Assembly (NCBI RefSeq): GCF_003475325.1
Contig: NZ_QRQC01000002.1
Span: 1 to 64,000 of the forward strand
Reading direction: 5' to 3'
Length of the DNA: 64,000 nt
From: Collinsella sp. AF33-16
Lineage (GTDB): Bacteria > Actinomycetota > Coriobacteriia > Coriobacteriales > Coriobacteriaceae
The translations under genes and the position numbers were made by a program. This document shows, one piece after another, positions 7,381-16,224 of the stretch (the first letter of the stretch is position 1; every line of letters starts with the position of its first letter). Under the pieces are notes generated by a model. It saw only the letters and a program-made list of their open reading frames with translations. It had not been told where the DNA came from and did not search any database.

Positions 7381-7788
7381 TTGGTTAGTGACTATGGACT
7401 TGTCGAATATGCTGATCCCGAGGGACGACCTTTTTGGGAACTAACCACCTCCCCTGAGAACTCTCAATTTCGGAAGATGATGTCTGATCCTAAAACGAAG
7501 TTTACCGCCCGTAAAATGATCAATCAGATTTCAAAAGTCTATGACTACGGGCTAAAGGATGTCAGTGGAACGTCAAAGCTTCGATGTATCGAGCCTAAGA
7601 TTGGACTATACGAACTCAAGGGTTTTGATGGGGTTAATCGAGAAATGGTCTACGCGATTTGCCAAGGCGTGGACAAGATTGTTTTGCTTTTTTGGTTTAA
7701 GGGCCATCAAGGCTCGGGAAATATTTCCAAAGAAATTAAACGCGCAAAACAGTTGGCCCCGATAGCAAAGCAGCTTTTGGAGTCATAG
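7381..7788 (+). CDS. HigB/RelE-like toxin (putative)
   Basis: A 135-residue protein with TTG start at 7381 behind GGCGGAGGGGG. The C-terminal half has the RelE/HigB-like layout: basic residues, LYELKGF, a short loop, then KIVLLFWFKGHQGSGNISKE and a final amphipathic helix. Members are mostly ribosome-dependent mRNA interferases. It is followed 39 nt later by an XRE-type antitoxin and then a SecB-like gene, which supports the toxin reading. The N-terminal 50 residues are unusual and the similarity is remote, so the enzymatic call is an inference from fold pattern and context. Confidence 0.65.
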   Translation: MVSDYGLVEYADPEGRPFWELTTSPENSQFRKMMSDPKTKFTARKMINQISKVYDYGLKDVSGTSKLRCIEPKIGLYELKGFDGVNREMVYAICQGVDKIVLLFWFKGHQGSGNISKEIKRAKQLAPIAKQLLES

Positions 7789-7827
7789 CGTCGGCTTTTT
7801 TGCCCGCTTACGAAACGGAGACTTGTA

Positions 7828-8220
7828 ATGGTTAAGGTCGATTTATCAGACTTTTACGCGGAAACGGAAACGAGCGAAACCCGTGCCTATGAGCACGCAC
7901 TAGATATTGAGTTTATTGTTCATCGCGAGATGCAGCGCTCGGGCTTGAGTAAAAGTGAGCTGGCAAAGCGTATGGGCGTGAGTCTTCAGTCGCTTTCGAA
8001 ATTGTTGAATTCTCAGCCCAACATGACGCTGAAAACAATCGCAAAGTTTGAGCTTGCGTTGGGTATCAAAATCATTCCTCAGGTCATTTCCAGTTATTCG
8101 AATGAGGCGCCGTTTTCTTCGTCTAATAACTCTGTCCGAGAACAATGGTCTTCATTTAACAGCGACTGCTCGGCGAAACGATTGAACTTTGAGATGATTC
8201 CGGGAGGTTTGGCTGCATGA
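7828..8220 (+). CDS. XRE-family (HigA-like) antitoxin with C-terminal extension
   Basis: A 130-residue protein. The HTH lies at about residues 32-80, with GLSKSELAKRMGVSLQSLSK as the recognition core and NMTLKTIAKFELALGIKI after it. The N-terminal 30 residues are acidic. The C-terminal 45 or so residues (from about SSYSNEA) are polar and probably disordered. They are in the place where chaperone-dependent antitoxins carry their chaperone-addiction segment. The likely role is to neutralise the upstream toxin and repress the operon through the palindrome at 7325-7343. Its TGA overlaps the next start codon by 4 nt (ATGA), showing translational coupling. Confidence 0.75.
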   Translation: MVKVDLSDFYAETETSETRAYEHALDIEFIVHREMQRSGLSKSELAKRMGVSLQSLSKLLNSQPNMTLKTIAKFELALGIKIIPQVISSYSNEAPFSSSNNSVREQWSSFNSDCSAKRLNFEMIPGGLAA

Positions 8221-8666
8221 GCAAGGATTTCATTGCGCCTATTCAGGTTGTTCATTTGTTTGTTGTCGACTCAACTTTTCATATCGAGAATGAGCCCTCC
8301 CAGAATATGGATTTAAAAGTTGACGTTAGCTATCAGGACGTCCATCTATTGAGGAACAAGGCGGGCGAGCGTGCAGACTTAAAGCTGTATGTGTGTGGCA
8401 GTCTGATTGATAGGGACGATGCAAAGGAAAAAATGCGCGCTGATGTGACGGTTGCTATTTCGGTGTCAACAAAAATGCCGTTCGACATTTCAGACGATGA
8501 AGCGCGCCGTTATCTTCTCTCTAATGCGATTTCCATGGCGTATGGTCACGCTAAGAGCTATCTGATGGTCGTTACTGGACTTTCGCCCATGGGGGCTTTG
8601 ACGCTGCCGGCAATTCTTCCTTCGGAATTGGCAGCGGACAGCGATGCATCTTTCCAAAGTGAGTAA
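8217..8666 (+). CDS. SecB-like chaperone of a toxin-antitoxin-chaperone (TAC) module (putative)
   Basis: A 149-residue protein that resembles SecB-family chaperones in length and layout. It has an N-terminal beta-strand (FIAPIQVVHLFVVDSTF), alternating polar strands (ADLKLYVCGSLI, ADVTVAISVST), then a helix and the C-terminal pattern AKSYLMVVTGLSPMGALTLP. The latter matches the family's helix, turn and L-P-P-type ending. In TAC modules such as the known mycobacterial one, the order is toxin, antitoxin, SecB-like chaperone, exactly as here. The start overlaps the antitoxin stop (ATGA). I infer that it protects the antitoxin from proteolysis. The family match is remote and is my main uncertainty. 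Confidence 0.6.
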   Translation: MSKDFIAPIQVVHLFVVDSTFHIENEPSQNMDLKVDVSYQDVHLLRNKAGERADLKLYVCGSLIDRDDAKEKMRADVTVAISVSTKMPFDISDDEARRYLLSNAISMAYGHAKSYLMVVTGLSPMGALTLPAILPSELAADSDASFQSE

Positions 8667-8716
8667 GTTGTTCTCGAGTTGGATTTTGCCTGCCGCTGTG
8701 TGCAAATGTAACGGGG

Positions 8717-8754
8717 TGCCGAATCGGTAGTCTGACTGATTCGGCATTTATATT
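8717..8754 (+). terminator. Intrinsic terminator after the TAC module
   Basis: A 9-bp stem (TGCCGAATC with GATTCGGCA) with a 12-nt loop is followed by TTTATATTT. It ends the three-gene operon 50 nt after the last stop codon. Confidence 0.75.
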
Positions 8755-8887
8755 TCGAAGTTTCTAGTTGAAGCCCTGCGATGCCCGTGCTGCGACAGCT
8801 AAATTGACCGTGACGTCCCGTCTTGCGACACGCATGTAGCTCCGCACGGGTATCATAGTGAAAGCGATTTCAACGACAGGGGTGCTC

Positions 8888-9868
8888 GTGGTAAAGATGA
8901 AAGATGTGGCCGAGCTGGCGGGCGTTTCGAGCGCCGCCGTCTCGCGCTACCTCAATGGTGGGTATATCTCGGCGGACAAGGCCGAGCGCATTAAGCAGGC
9001 GATTGAGCTGACCGGATACGTGCGATCCAGCCAGGCTCGCGCGCTGCGAACCGGTTCCACCAAGCTCATCGGCGTCATCGTGCCTAAGATTAATTCCGAG
9101 TCGGTGAGCCGCATTACGGCGGGCATCGGGCAGGTGCTTGGCCGCCGCGGCTACCAGATGCTTCTTGCCAATACCGATAACGTCCCCGATCGCGAGCTCG
9201 AATACCTCGGTTTATTCCAAAACCATCCGGTCGATGGCATTGTGCTGGTGGCAACTATGATTACCGGCGAGCATCGCCGGGCGATTGAGTCGTGCCGTGT
9301 GCCCATTGTGTTGATCGGCCAACATGTCGAGGGCGCGGCGTGCGTCTATCACGACGATTACGAGGCCGCTTTCGAGCTGGGTCAGGCACTCGCGAAGCGT
9401 GCTGAGGGCAAGATCGCCTACATCGGAGTTACCGAGGAAGACCGTGCCGCCGGTTATGACCGTTGTCGTGGTTTTGAGGCCGGCTTGCGCGCCGCGGGCG
9501 TGGCACTTGATCCGAGCCTGATTTGCCAGGGGTCCTTTACGCTCGACTCGGGCTATCGCGCTGCACGCGAACTGCTCTCCGTCGATCCCGATGTTTCGTT
9601 TATCGCTTGCGCGACCGATACTATGGCGGCCGGCGCCCTGCGCGCTCTTGACGAGGTTCGCGGCATGGGCGAGGGTGTGCGTCGCGTGAGCGGTTTTGGC
9701 GACAACGCATTTTTGCGCGCGCTGACGGGCGGCATTCCCACCGTGCATTACGGCTACCTGACCAGCGGCGTCGAGGCGACTAATATGTTGCTCAATACGC
9801 TCGATGGCGTGGAGGGGGAGAGCGGTTTAAAGACGCTCAAGCTCGGCCATCAGCTGATGAATGTCTAG
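8888..9868 (+). CDS. LacI/GalR-family transcriptional regulator
   Basis: About 326 residues. The N-terminal LacI HTH reads MKDVAELAGVSSAAVSRYLN, followed by the hinge helix region and a periplasmic-binding-type sugar domain (LIGVIVP strand, DGIVLV, IAYIGV, DRCRGFEAGL, FIACATDTMAAGALRAL). I favour GTG 8888 because AGGGG lies 5 nt upstream; ATG 8897 is the alternative. It stands alone, without an adjacent sugar transporter or hydrolase, so its ligand and targets are unknown. A terminator follows the gene. Confidence 0.85.
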   Translation: MVKMKDVAELAGVSSAAVSRYLNGGYISADKAERIKQAIELTGYVRSSQARALRTGSTKLIGVIVPKINSESVSRITAGIGQVLGRRGYQMLLANTDNVPDRELEYLGLFQNHPVDGIVLVATMITGEHRRAIESCRVPIVLIGQHVEGAACVYHDDYEAAFELGQALAKRAEGKIAYIGVTEEDRAAGYDRCRGFEAGLRAAGVALDPSLICQGSFTLDSGYRAARELLSVDPDVSFIACATDTMAAGALRALDEVRGMGEGVRRVSGFGDNAFLRALTGGIPTVHYGYLTSGVEATNMLLNTLDGVEGESGLKTLKLGHQLMNV

Positions 9869-9939
9869 GCTTACGTGATCTACCGCGCGCTCAACATTTA
9901 GGCGTTCAGTCGCTTATCGGCGCTATACTGCAGCCGTTG

Positions 9940-9980
9940 CCCACGATGCGGGGAACACCCGCATCGTGGGTTTTTGTTTT
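9940..9980 (+). terminator. Strong intrinsic terminator
   Basis: A perfect 13-bp stem (CCCACGATGCGGG with CCCGCATCGTGGG) with loop GAACA, followed by TTTTTGTTTT. It lies between the LacI-type gene and the PLP-fold gene, 16 nt before the latter's start. It may therefore also attenuate that gene. Confidence 0.85.
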
Positions 9981-9996
9981 GAAGGGACGGTACCGC

Positions 9997-10989
9997 ATGG
10001 GCGTACAGCAGCTAGAAGAGGCCTGGGCTTTGAGGACCGGCGCGCGTGAAGCGCGGTTGCTCGCGGCCTCGCATGTGCCAGCAGCGTTGTCGCAATTGGG
10101 GATTGTGCGCCCCGGTGACCGCCTGGTTGCGTTTGCCGATGACTTTGCCGATGCGTTTGCGCGCGGCTTTGATGCCTGCGACGTGGCTATGGTGGGCGAG
10201 CCGTCGGTTGCGGCGTTTGCTGCTGCGTCCGAGGGCTTTGATGCTTCGTTTGATGCCGAGGGGCCGCACCTGTGGTGGTTCGTCAACTCCATCGGCGGGT
10301 TTGGTCTGCGCGTCTCCGATCTTCGTACGTTAGGTCGCGCGGCTCGTGAGGCTCATGCGCTGCTGGTTGTGGACAACACCGTGGCGTCGGCTTTTGGCTG
10401 CGATTTGCTGCGCTTGGGTGCCGTCCTGTCGCTTGAGGCGCTCGACCGTGTTTGCGCAGGTAAGGCTCCGCGCAAGCTCGTTGCTGCTTCGGTGGCGCGC
10501 TCGCAGCTCAAGCGCCATCGTGTGGATGCCGCTGCCGAGTGCGCGCATACGTCGTTTGCGGGCTGCGGTGCTTTGGCACTCGACCTTTCTACCGAAGAGG
10601 CCCACGTGCTGGAGCGCGGGCTTTCCTCGCTCGATGCCCGCATGCAGGCGCACTTCGATCGCGCCCGTGCGTTGGCCGAGTATTTGGCCGCCAACGAGAT
10701 GGTGCGCAACGTTCGCTATCCCGGACTGAACTCGCATCCCGACTATGCGGTTGCAACGGGAATCCTCGAGCACGGCTTTGGCCCGGCAGTTGAATTTGAC
10801 CTTATCGAGCGTAGTGCGGATGACCTGTTCGATGCTTTGCCGAGGGAGTTTCGTACATCGCCCGCCGGCGGCGCAACGACGCGCCTTTCGGCCCCACGCG
10901 GTAAGCAGGGGAGCACCATTCGCCTCTTCGCCGGCACCGACGACCCCTTGATCGTGGCCGCCACCCTAGACAATGCCCTCCGCAAGTAG
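9997..10989 (+). CDS. Degenerate Cys/Met-metabolism PLP-fold protein (catalytic Lys absent)
   Basis: A 330-residue protein with the fold pattern of cystathionine gamma-synthase/lyase-type enzymes. The cofactor aspartate motif is present (VVDNT, D126), and the C-terminal GSTIRLFAGTDDP block matches the family's RLSVGIED block. At the position of the PLP-binding lysine (S-x-T-K in active enzymes) the sequence reads LEALDRV, with Arg151 in place of Lys. The N-terminal substrate/cofactor loop is also shortened; active members have about 380-400 residues. It may have lost transaminase-type chemistry and act in a regulatory or unknown role. ATG 9997 is preceded by AAGGGA; earlier ATGs fall inside the terminator. 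Confidence 0.75.
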   Translation: MGVQQLEEAWALRTGAREARLLAASHVPAALSQLGIVRPGDRLVAFADDFADAFARGFDACDVAMVGEPSVAAFAAASEGFDASFDAEGPHLWWFVNSIGGFGLRVSDLRTLGRAAREAHALLVVDNTVASAFGCDLLRLGAVLSLEALDRVCAGKAPRKLVAASVARSQLKRHRVDAAAECAHTSFAGCGALALDLSTEEAHVLERGLSSLDARMQAHFDRARALAEYLAANEMVRNVRYPGLNSHPDYAVATGILEHGFGPAVEFDLIERSADDLFDALPREFRTSPAGGATTRLSAPRGKQGSTIRLFAGTDDPLIVAATLDNALRK

Positions 10990-11093
10990 CCAATTTGGGA
11001 CGGGGCTTTTTTAGCTACCCAATGTCAATTTTGGCTATGAGTCAAGAATGCTCTGGATGGGTAGCTAAAAAAGCCCCGTCCCAAATTGGCTAC
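10986..11093. terminator. Bidirectional terminator: 35-bp perfect inverted repeat covering both stop codons
   Basis: The arms 10986-11020 and 11059-11093 are exact reverse complements over 35 nt, with a 38-nt spacer. The left arm contains the TAG of the PLP-fold gene and the right arm the TAG of the convergent ModE-type gene. Each arm holds a T6 or A6 run, so the short GC-rich stem plus T-run can work in either direction. Confidence 0.85.
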
Positions 11094-11434
11094 TCTTTGA
11101 TGCTGGCGATGAGGGCGTCGGCTTTAGTGGCGATGACCTGGTTGATGTCGGCCTGCAGCTCCTCGTAGACCGCTATGGCTCGCTCGCCGGCCGGCGTGAG
11201 CGTGGATCCGCGGGCGCCGTCGCGCTCGATGAGCTTGCAGTCCAGCTGTCCTTCGGCCTCGTTTACAATACGCCACGCTTTGGAATAGGCCATGCCCATG
11301 CTCTTGGCGGCGCGGTTGAGCGAGTGCTCGCGGGCGATACCTTGCAGCAGCAAGACACAGCCGTGGCCGAAGACGCCCGGCAGATCCTTGTCGCGCGCTT
11401 GAATGACCAACTTTGCCGTCGTCTTGTACTTCAT
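11090..11434 (-). CDS. ModE-type winged-helix transcriptional regulator
   Basis: About 114 residues corresponding to the N-terminal DNA-binding domain of ModE/LysR-like regulators. Visible features are the family block GHGCVLLLQGIAREHSLNRA, the recognition helix AKSMGMAYSKAWRIVNEAE and the wing with RGSTLTPAGERAI. The C-terminal molybdate-binding (TOBE) domains are missing, as in many stand-alone ModE-like proteins, so molybdate sensing cannot be assumed. I use ATG 11434; GTG 11443 three codons upstream is possible, since GGGGAG lies before both. It converges with the PLP-fold gene over the shared inverted repeat. No molybdenum genes are visible nearby. Confidence 0.8.
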   Translation of the reverse strand: MKYKTTAKLVIQARDKDLPGVFGHGCVLLLQGIAREHSLNRAAKSMGMAYSKAWRIVNEAEGQLDCKLIERDGARGSTLTPAGERAIAVYEELQADINQVIATKADALIASIKE

Positions 11435-11627
11435 ACGCTCCACGTCTCCCCGCTAAAGTGTTTGCTGGGCAAACGCAAAGCCTGCGTCAAGCCCTCGTGT
11501 GCTCTTCTTAAATCATGCATTGTAGCAGTCAAAGTGCGTTAAGATACTTCCCCAGTATTGGGCGCCCAAGGTTGGGCTGGGTCCTACGAGGCCTGCAGCC
11601 GACCGGTCGCATGGAAAAAGGAGAAAC

Positions 11628-13139
11628 ATGGCTACGTTCTTTCCCGGTGAGTCCCACACGTTTTCGGAGTATCTGCTGGTCCCTGGTTACTCGTCCTCGC
11701 AGTGCATCCCCAACAACGTCTCTCTTAAGACGCCGCTGACCCGCTTTAAGCGCGGTGAGAAGCCGGCAATCACCCTGAACATCCCCATGGTTTCCGCTAT
11801 CATGCAGTCCGTCTCGGGCGTCGACATGGGTGTCGCGCTCGCTACCGAGGGTGGCCTGTCCTTCATTTACGGTTCCCAGAGCGCCGAGTCCGAGGCCGCT
11901 ATGGTCAAGGCCGTCAAGGATCACAAGGCCGGCTTCGTTCAGTCCGATTCCACGCTGACCCCCGACATGACCATGGAGCAGGTCATTGAGCTCAAGGAGA
12001 AGACCAGTCACTCCACTATGCCGGTCACCGACGACGGCACCCCCAAGGGCAAGCTCCTGGGCATCGTCACCAGCCGCGATTATCGCCCCAGCCGCGATGA
12101 CCATCAGAAGAAGGTCTCCGAGTTCATGACCCCGCGTGAGCAGCTCATCGTGGGCGACAAGAACATCAGCCTCAAGGTTGCCAACGACGTCATTTGGGAC
12201 AACAAGCTCAACGCCCTGCCGATCGTCGACGACAACGATCACCTTATGGGCATCGTCTTCCGCAAGGACTACGACAGCCACAAGACCAACCCCAACGAGC
12301 TGCTCGATAACGACAAGCGCTACATGGTCGGCGCCGGTATCAACACCCGCGACTATGCCGAGCGCGTGCCGCTGCTCATCGAGGCCGGCGCGGATGTCCT
12401 GTGCATCGACTCTTCCGAGGGCTTCAGCGAGTGGCAGAAGCGCACCATCGAGTGGATCCGCGCCAACTACGGCGAGGACGTCAAGGTCGGTGCCGGCAAC
12501 GTCGTCGACGCCGAGGGCTTCCGCTTCCTGGCCGACTGCGGTGCCGACTTCATCAAGGTCGGTATCGGCGGCGGTTCTATCTGCATCACCCGCGAGACCA
12601 AGGGCATCGGCCGTGGCCAGGCCACCGCGCTGATCGATGTCTGCCGCGCCCGTGACGAGTACTACGAGGAGACCGGTGTCTACGTGCCCGTGTGCTCCGA
12701 CGGCGGCATCGTCTACGACTACCACATGACGCTCGCCCTTGCCATGGGTGCCGACTTTATGATGCTGGGCCGCTACTTCGCCCGCTTCGACGAGAGCCCG
12801 ACCGAGCGCGTCAACGTCAACGGTCAGTACATGAAGGAGTACTGGGGCGAGGGTTCTGCGCGTGCCCGCAACTGGCAGCGCTACGACCTGGGCGGCGCCG
12901 CGAAGCTCAGCTTCGTCGAGGGCGTCGACTCCTACGTTCCCTACGCCGGCTCCCTCAAGGACGGCGTGGGCGGCACGCTCTACAAGGTCAAGTCCACGAT
13001 GTGCAACTGCGGTGCCCTCTCGATCCCCGAGCTCCAGGAAAAGGCACGCCTGACCCTGGTCTCCTCGACCTCGATCGTCGAAGGCGGAGCTCACGACGTC
13101 GTAGTCAAGGACTCCCAACAGAGCGTAACGTATCGATAA
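11628..13139 (+). CDS. guaB: IMP dehydrogenase
   Basis: A 503-residue enzyme that oxidises IMP to XMP with NAD+, the first step of GMP synthesis, in the cytosol. The (beta/alpha)8 barrel is interrupted by two CBS domains at about residues 95-225 ([37 protein letters not shown]). The substrate loop [12 protein letters not shown] carries the catalytic Cys319. The flap region follows ([14 protein letters not shown]), and the C-terminal block is [14 protein letters not shown]. Length and motifs are normal for the family. ATG 11628 is preceded by AAAGGAG. It is a single gene with its own downstream terminator. Confidence 0.95.
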   Translation: MATFFPGESHTFSEYLLVPGYSSSQCIPNNVSLKTPLTRFKRGEKPAITLNIPMVSAIMQSVSGVDMGVALATEGGLSFIYGSQSAESEAAMVKAVKDHKAGFVQSDSTLTPDMTMEQVIELKEKTSHSTMPVTDDGTPKGKLLGIVTSRDYRPSRDDHQKKVSEFMTPREQLIVGDKNISLKVANDVIWDNKLNALPIVDDNDHLMGIVFRKDYDSHKTNPNELLDNDKRYMVGAGINTRDYAERVPLLIEAGADVLCIDSSEGFSEWQKRTIEWIRANYGEDVKVGAGNVVDAEGFRFLADCGADFIKVGIGGGSICITRETKGIGRGQATALIDVCRARDEYYEETGVYVPVCSDGGIVYDYHMTLALAMGADFMMLGRYFARFDESPTERVNVNGQYMKEYWGEGSARARNWQRYDLGGAAKLSFVEGVDSYVPYAGSLKDGVGGTLYKVKSTMCNCGALSIPELQEKARLTLVSSTSIVEGGAHDVVVKDSQQSVTYR

Positions 13140-13189
13140 GATAAGACCTGCACATAAAGGTTGAGCCTCAACCACGTTATTTAGATAAA

Positions 13190-13231
13190 GCGAGATGCCT
13201 GCAAGTCGCAGGCATCTCGCTTGTTGTATTT
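13190..13231 (+). terminator. Intrinsic terminator of guaB
   Basis: A perfect 13-bp stem (GCGAGATGCCTGC with GCAGGCATCTCGC) and a 5-nt loop are followed by TTGTTGTATTT. Confidence 0.85.
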
Positions 13232-13256
13232 GCTATCATCAGTCAAGTTAACCTTA

Positions 13257-13375
13257 GGGTCGGGCGGCTTAGCTTTGTTCGCTACAAGTTCCGCACGCAA
13301 AGAAGAGCACTTAATGTGCTCTTCGTCTTGCGCAGGACTGTCCGCAGTAGCGAACAAAGCCAAGCCGCCCGACCC
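13257..13375 (+). repeat. Long nested inverted repeat in the leuS leader
   Basis: Outer arms 13257-13285 and 13347-13375 are complementary at 28 of 29 positions. Inside the 61-nt spacer lies a second stem (AAGAGCAC 13303-13310 with GTGCTCTT 13316-13323) flanked by CGCAA/TTGCG. The structure ends 23 nt before the leuS ATG. There is no T-run and no T-box sequence. It may be a leader RNA that controls leuS, or a small palindromic mobile repeat. Confidence 0.7.
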
Positions 13376-13398
13376 CAGCTAAGATTAAAGGAGCTGAT

Positions 13399-15975
13399 AT
13401 GTGCGATTGCACAGATCATAAGGACGAGATCCCTGCTTACGACGCACAGGCCATTGAGTCCAAGTGGATGAAGGCCTGGGAGGACTCCAACCTCTTTGCC
13501 GTCGACACCGACGACAGCAAGCCCAAGAAGTACGTGCTCGAGATGTTCCCGTATCCGTCGGGCGACCTGCACATGGGTCACGCGCGCAACTACACCATCG
13601 GCGATGCCATGGCCCGTCAGGCCCGCATGCGCGGCTACGACGTGCTGCATCCCATCGGCTTTGACGCCTTTGGCCTGCCCGCCGAGAACGCCGCCATCAA
13701 GCACAATACGCAGGCTGCCGCCTGGACGTATAAGAACATGGACCAGGCACTCGCCACGATGAAGCGCATGGGCTTCTCCTACGATCTGGATCGCATGGTC
13801 AAGACCTGCAGCCCCGACTACTACCGCTGGGGCCAGTGGATCTTTGAGAAGCTGTGGGAAAAGGGCCTGGTCTACCGCAAGAAGAACCCGGTCAACTGGT
13901 GCCCCACCTGCAAGACTGTTCTGGCCAACGAGCAGGTCACCGAGGGCAAGTGCTGGCGCTGCGGCACCGAGTCCGAGAAGCGCGACCTTGAGCAGTGGTA
14001 CTTCAAGATTACCGAGTACTCTCAGGAGCTGCTCGATGACCTGGAGAAGCTCCCCGGCTGGCCCGAGCGCGTCAAGCAGATGCAGGCCAACTGGATCGGT
14101 CGTTCCGAGGGCGCCGAGGTCGACTTTACCCTGTGCGACCAGGATGGCGATCCCATCGAGGGCGACGAGGGTAAGATCACCGTCTTCACCACGCGTGCCG
14201 ACACCCTTTTTGGCGTCTCCTTCTTTGTCCTGGCTCCCGAGTACGCCGGCCTGCATGAGCTCGTTGAGGGCACGGAGTACGAGGAGGCCGTCACCAAGAT
14301 CGCCGAGGACTCCAAGCATATCTCTGCCGTCGAGCGTGCCCAGGGCACCCTCGAAAAGCACGGTGCCTTCACGGGCCGCTATGTGGTAAACCCGGTCAAC
14401 GGCGAGAAGGTCCCTGTGTGGGTTGCCGACTACGTCGTTGCCGACTACGGCACCGGTGCCGTCATGGCCGTTCCCTGCGGCGACCAGCGCGACTTTGAGT
14501 TCGCCCGCAAGTACGACCTGCCGATCGTGCCGATCATCCTGGACGATGACGACCGCGCAGCCGTCGAGGCTAACGGCGAGACTATCGATACCTTCCATGC
14601 CGAGACCGTCGACTGGGATTGCGCCCATGCTGCCGAGGGCACGCTCGTCCAGTCCGGCAAGTACACCGGTATGCGCGGCGGCAAGCACTCCGAGGGCGAG
14701 GCTGCGATCGTGGCCGACCTCGAGGCCATGGGCTGCGGTCGTCGTAAGGTCGAGTTCCGTCTGCGCGACTGGCTCATTTCCCGCCAGCGCTATTGGGGCA
14801 ACCCCATCCCGGCCATCCACTGCGAGCACTGCGGCATCGTGCCCGTGCCCGAGGATCAGCTGCCGGTGACGCTGCCCGAGAACCTTGACCTGGGTGCCGG
14901 CGAGACCCTTGCCGAGTGCAAGGAGTTCTATGAGACCACCTGCCCGGTCTGCGGTCGCCCGGCCAAGCGCGAGACCGATACCATGGACACCTTTACCTGC
15001 TCCAGCTGGTACTACCTGCGCTATACCGACCCGCACAACACCGAGCTGCCCTTCTCCAAGGAAGCCGCCGACCGTTGGATGCCCGTCGATAACTACATCG
15101 GCGGCATCGAGCACGCCATTCTGCACCTGCTCTACAGCCGTTTCTTCACCAAGGCGCTGCGCGACTTGGGCCTGCTGAGTGTGGACGAGCCCTTCACCAA
15201 CCTGCTGTGCCAGGGCATGGTCAAGGACGAGAACGGCGACACCATGTCCAAGTCCAAGGGCAATGTCGTGCCTCCGAGCTCGGTCATCGAGCCCTACGGC
15301 GCCGACACCATGCGTTTGGCGATCCTGTTTATCGCCCCGCCCGAGAAGGACTTCGACTGGGATCCCAAGGCCGTTGAGGGCGCCAACCGCTTTATCAAGC
15401 GCGCCTGGCGTATCGTGTGGCAGCTCGTTCAGTCCGGCGACGCCAACGTGGCCTTCGACAAGTCCGCGCTCGACGAGGTTGCGATGAAGCTCTATCGCGA
15501 GCGTCACCGTACCATCGCCAAGTGCACCGAGGACTTCGACCGCGGCCAGTTCAATACCGCCATCTCGGCCGTCATGGAGCTCGTCAACGCGGCGAGCGCC
15601 TACCTCAACGCCACTGAGGACGCTGATCGCGACAAGGCGCTGTGCTACGGCGTGGCCAAGGATATCGTGAGCGTCCTTGCGCCCATCTGCCCGTTCTGGG
15701 CCGACGAGCTGTGGCACGAGGCCCTCGGCTGCGAGGGCAACGCCTACACCGCCGCCTGGCCCGAGTTCGACCTGGCCGAGTCCATTGAGGACACCGTGCA
15801 GATCGTCGTCCAGGTGCTCGGCAAGGTCCGCGGCCGCATCGACGTTGCCCGCGATGCCTCCAATGAGGATATGCAGGCTGCCGCCGAGGCCGCCGTTGCC
15901 AAGTGGCTCGAGGGCAAGACGGTCGTCAAGGCCATCTGCGTGCCCGGCAAGCTGGTCAACCTGGTGGTCAAGTAA
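13399..15975 (+). CDS. leuS: Leucyl-tRNA synthetase
   Basis: An 858-residue class I synthetase that charges tRNA-Leu. The HIGH box is HMGH (residues 58-61) in a [13 protein letters not shown] context. Zinc-type knuckles (CPTC, CWRC) and the CP1 editing domain follow ([18 protein letters not shown]). The KMSKS box reads TMSKS (residues 615-619). The anticodon-binding and C-terminal domains complete a normal length. ATG 13399 is preceded by AAAGGAG. The gene is monocistronic, with a long inverted repeat in its leader and a terminator after its stop. Confidence 0.97.
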   Translation: MCDCTDHKDEIPAYDAQAIESKWMKAWEDSNLFAVDTDDSKPKKYVLEMFPYPSGDLHMGHARNYTIGDAMARQARMRGYDVLHPIGFDAFGLPAENAAIKHNTQAAAWTYKNMDQALATMKRMGFSYDLDRMVKTCSPDYYRWGQWIFEKLWEKGLVYRKKNPVNWCPTCKTVLANEQVTEGKCWRCGTESEKRDLEQWYFKITEYSQELLDDLEKLPGWPERVKQMQANWIGRSEGAEVDFTLCDQDGDPIEGDEGKITVFTTRADTLFGVSFFVLAPEYAGLHELVEGTEYEEAVTKIAEDSKHISAVERAQGTLEKHGAFTGRYVVNPVNGEKVPVWVADYVVADYGTGAVMAVPCGDQRDFEFARKYDLPIVPIILDDDDRAAVEANGETIDTFHAETVDWDCAHAAEGTLVQSGKYTGMRGGKHSEGEAAIVADLEAMGCGRRKVEFRLRDWLISRQRYWGNPIPAIHCEHCGIVPVPEDQLPVTLPENLDLGAGETLAECKEFYETTCPVCGRPAKRETDTMDTFTCSSWYYLRYTDPHNTELPFSKEAADRWMPVDNYIGGIEHAILHLLYSRFFTKALRDLGLLSVDEPFTNLLCQGMVKDENGDTMSKSKGNVVPPSSVIEPYGADTMRLAILFIAPPEKDFDWDPKAVEGANRFIKRAWRIVWQLVQSGDANVAFDKSALDEVAMKLYRERHRTIAKCTEDFDRGQFNTAISAVMELVNAASAYLNATEDADRDKALCYGVAKDIVSVLAPICPFWADELWHEALGCEGNAYTAAWPEFDLAESIEDTVQIVVQVLGKVRGRIDVARDASNEDMQAAAEAAVAKWLEGKTVVKAICVPGKLVNLVVK

Positions 15976-16004
15976 GCACTGCGCGCTTAGCTGACGCATT
16001 AAAG

Positions 16005-16043
16005 ACGAGGGGCGATCCGGTTGGGTCGTCCCTCGTTTTGTTT
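16005..16043 (+). terminator. Intrinsic terminator of leuS
   Basis: An 11-bp stem (ACGAGGGGCGA with TCGTCCCTCGT, one G-T pair) and a 10-nt loop are followed by TTTGTTT. Confidence 0.8.
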
Positions 16044-16117
16044 AGCCTGGCCGCGGTCAATTGTCCTATTCTTGTGGAGAAGCTGTGCGCACGCTGACCT
16101 GCAGATTCGTACTGTGC

Positions 16118-16146
16118 TTGCACGTTTTCGCAGCTATTGCTATAGT
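16118..16146 (+). promoter_or_regulatory. Predicted promoter of the rimP-nusA-infB operon
   Basis: TTGCAC at 16118-16123 and TATAGT at 16141-16146 are separated by 17 nt. The predicted start near 16153 places the hairpin at 16172-16205 inside the leader. Confidence 0.5.
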
Positions 16147-16171
16147 TTGCTTGCAAATGAAGTTGTAATTG

Positions 16172-16205
16172 AAAGAAGTGGGGTTTCGGCCCCGCTTCTT
16201 TTTTG
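16172..16205 (+). terminator. Terminator-like hairpin in the rimP leader (possible attenuator)
   Basis: A 12-bp stem (AAAGAAGTGGGG with CCCCGCTTCTTT, one T-G pair) with loop TTTCGG is followed by TTTTG. It sits between the predicted promoter and the rimP ribosome binding site, so transcripts must read through it to express the operon. Confidence 0.65.
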
Positions 16206-16224
16206 TATGGATGGAGGTGCCGCA

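Noticed and set aside
11529..13175. 548-codon open frame antisense to guaB
   Set aside because: Same cause: a shadow of a highly biased housekeeping gene, with Val/Leu/Asp-rich composition.
13232..13398. T-box leader for leuS
   Set aside because: No GGGTGG-type T-box core, no antiterminator/terminator pair with T-run; the region is an inverted repeat instead.
13282..15999. 905-codon open frame antisense to leuS
   Set aside because: It mirrors leuS over its full length and arises from the strong G/C third-position bias; its composition is low-complexity Leu/Gly/Ala/Val and it has no family features.
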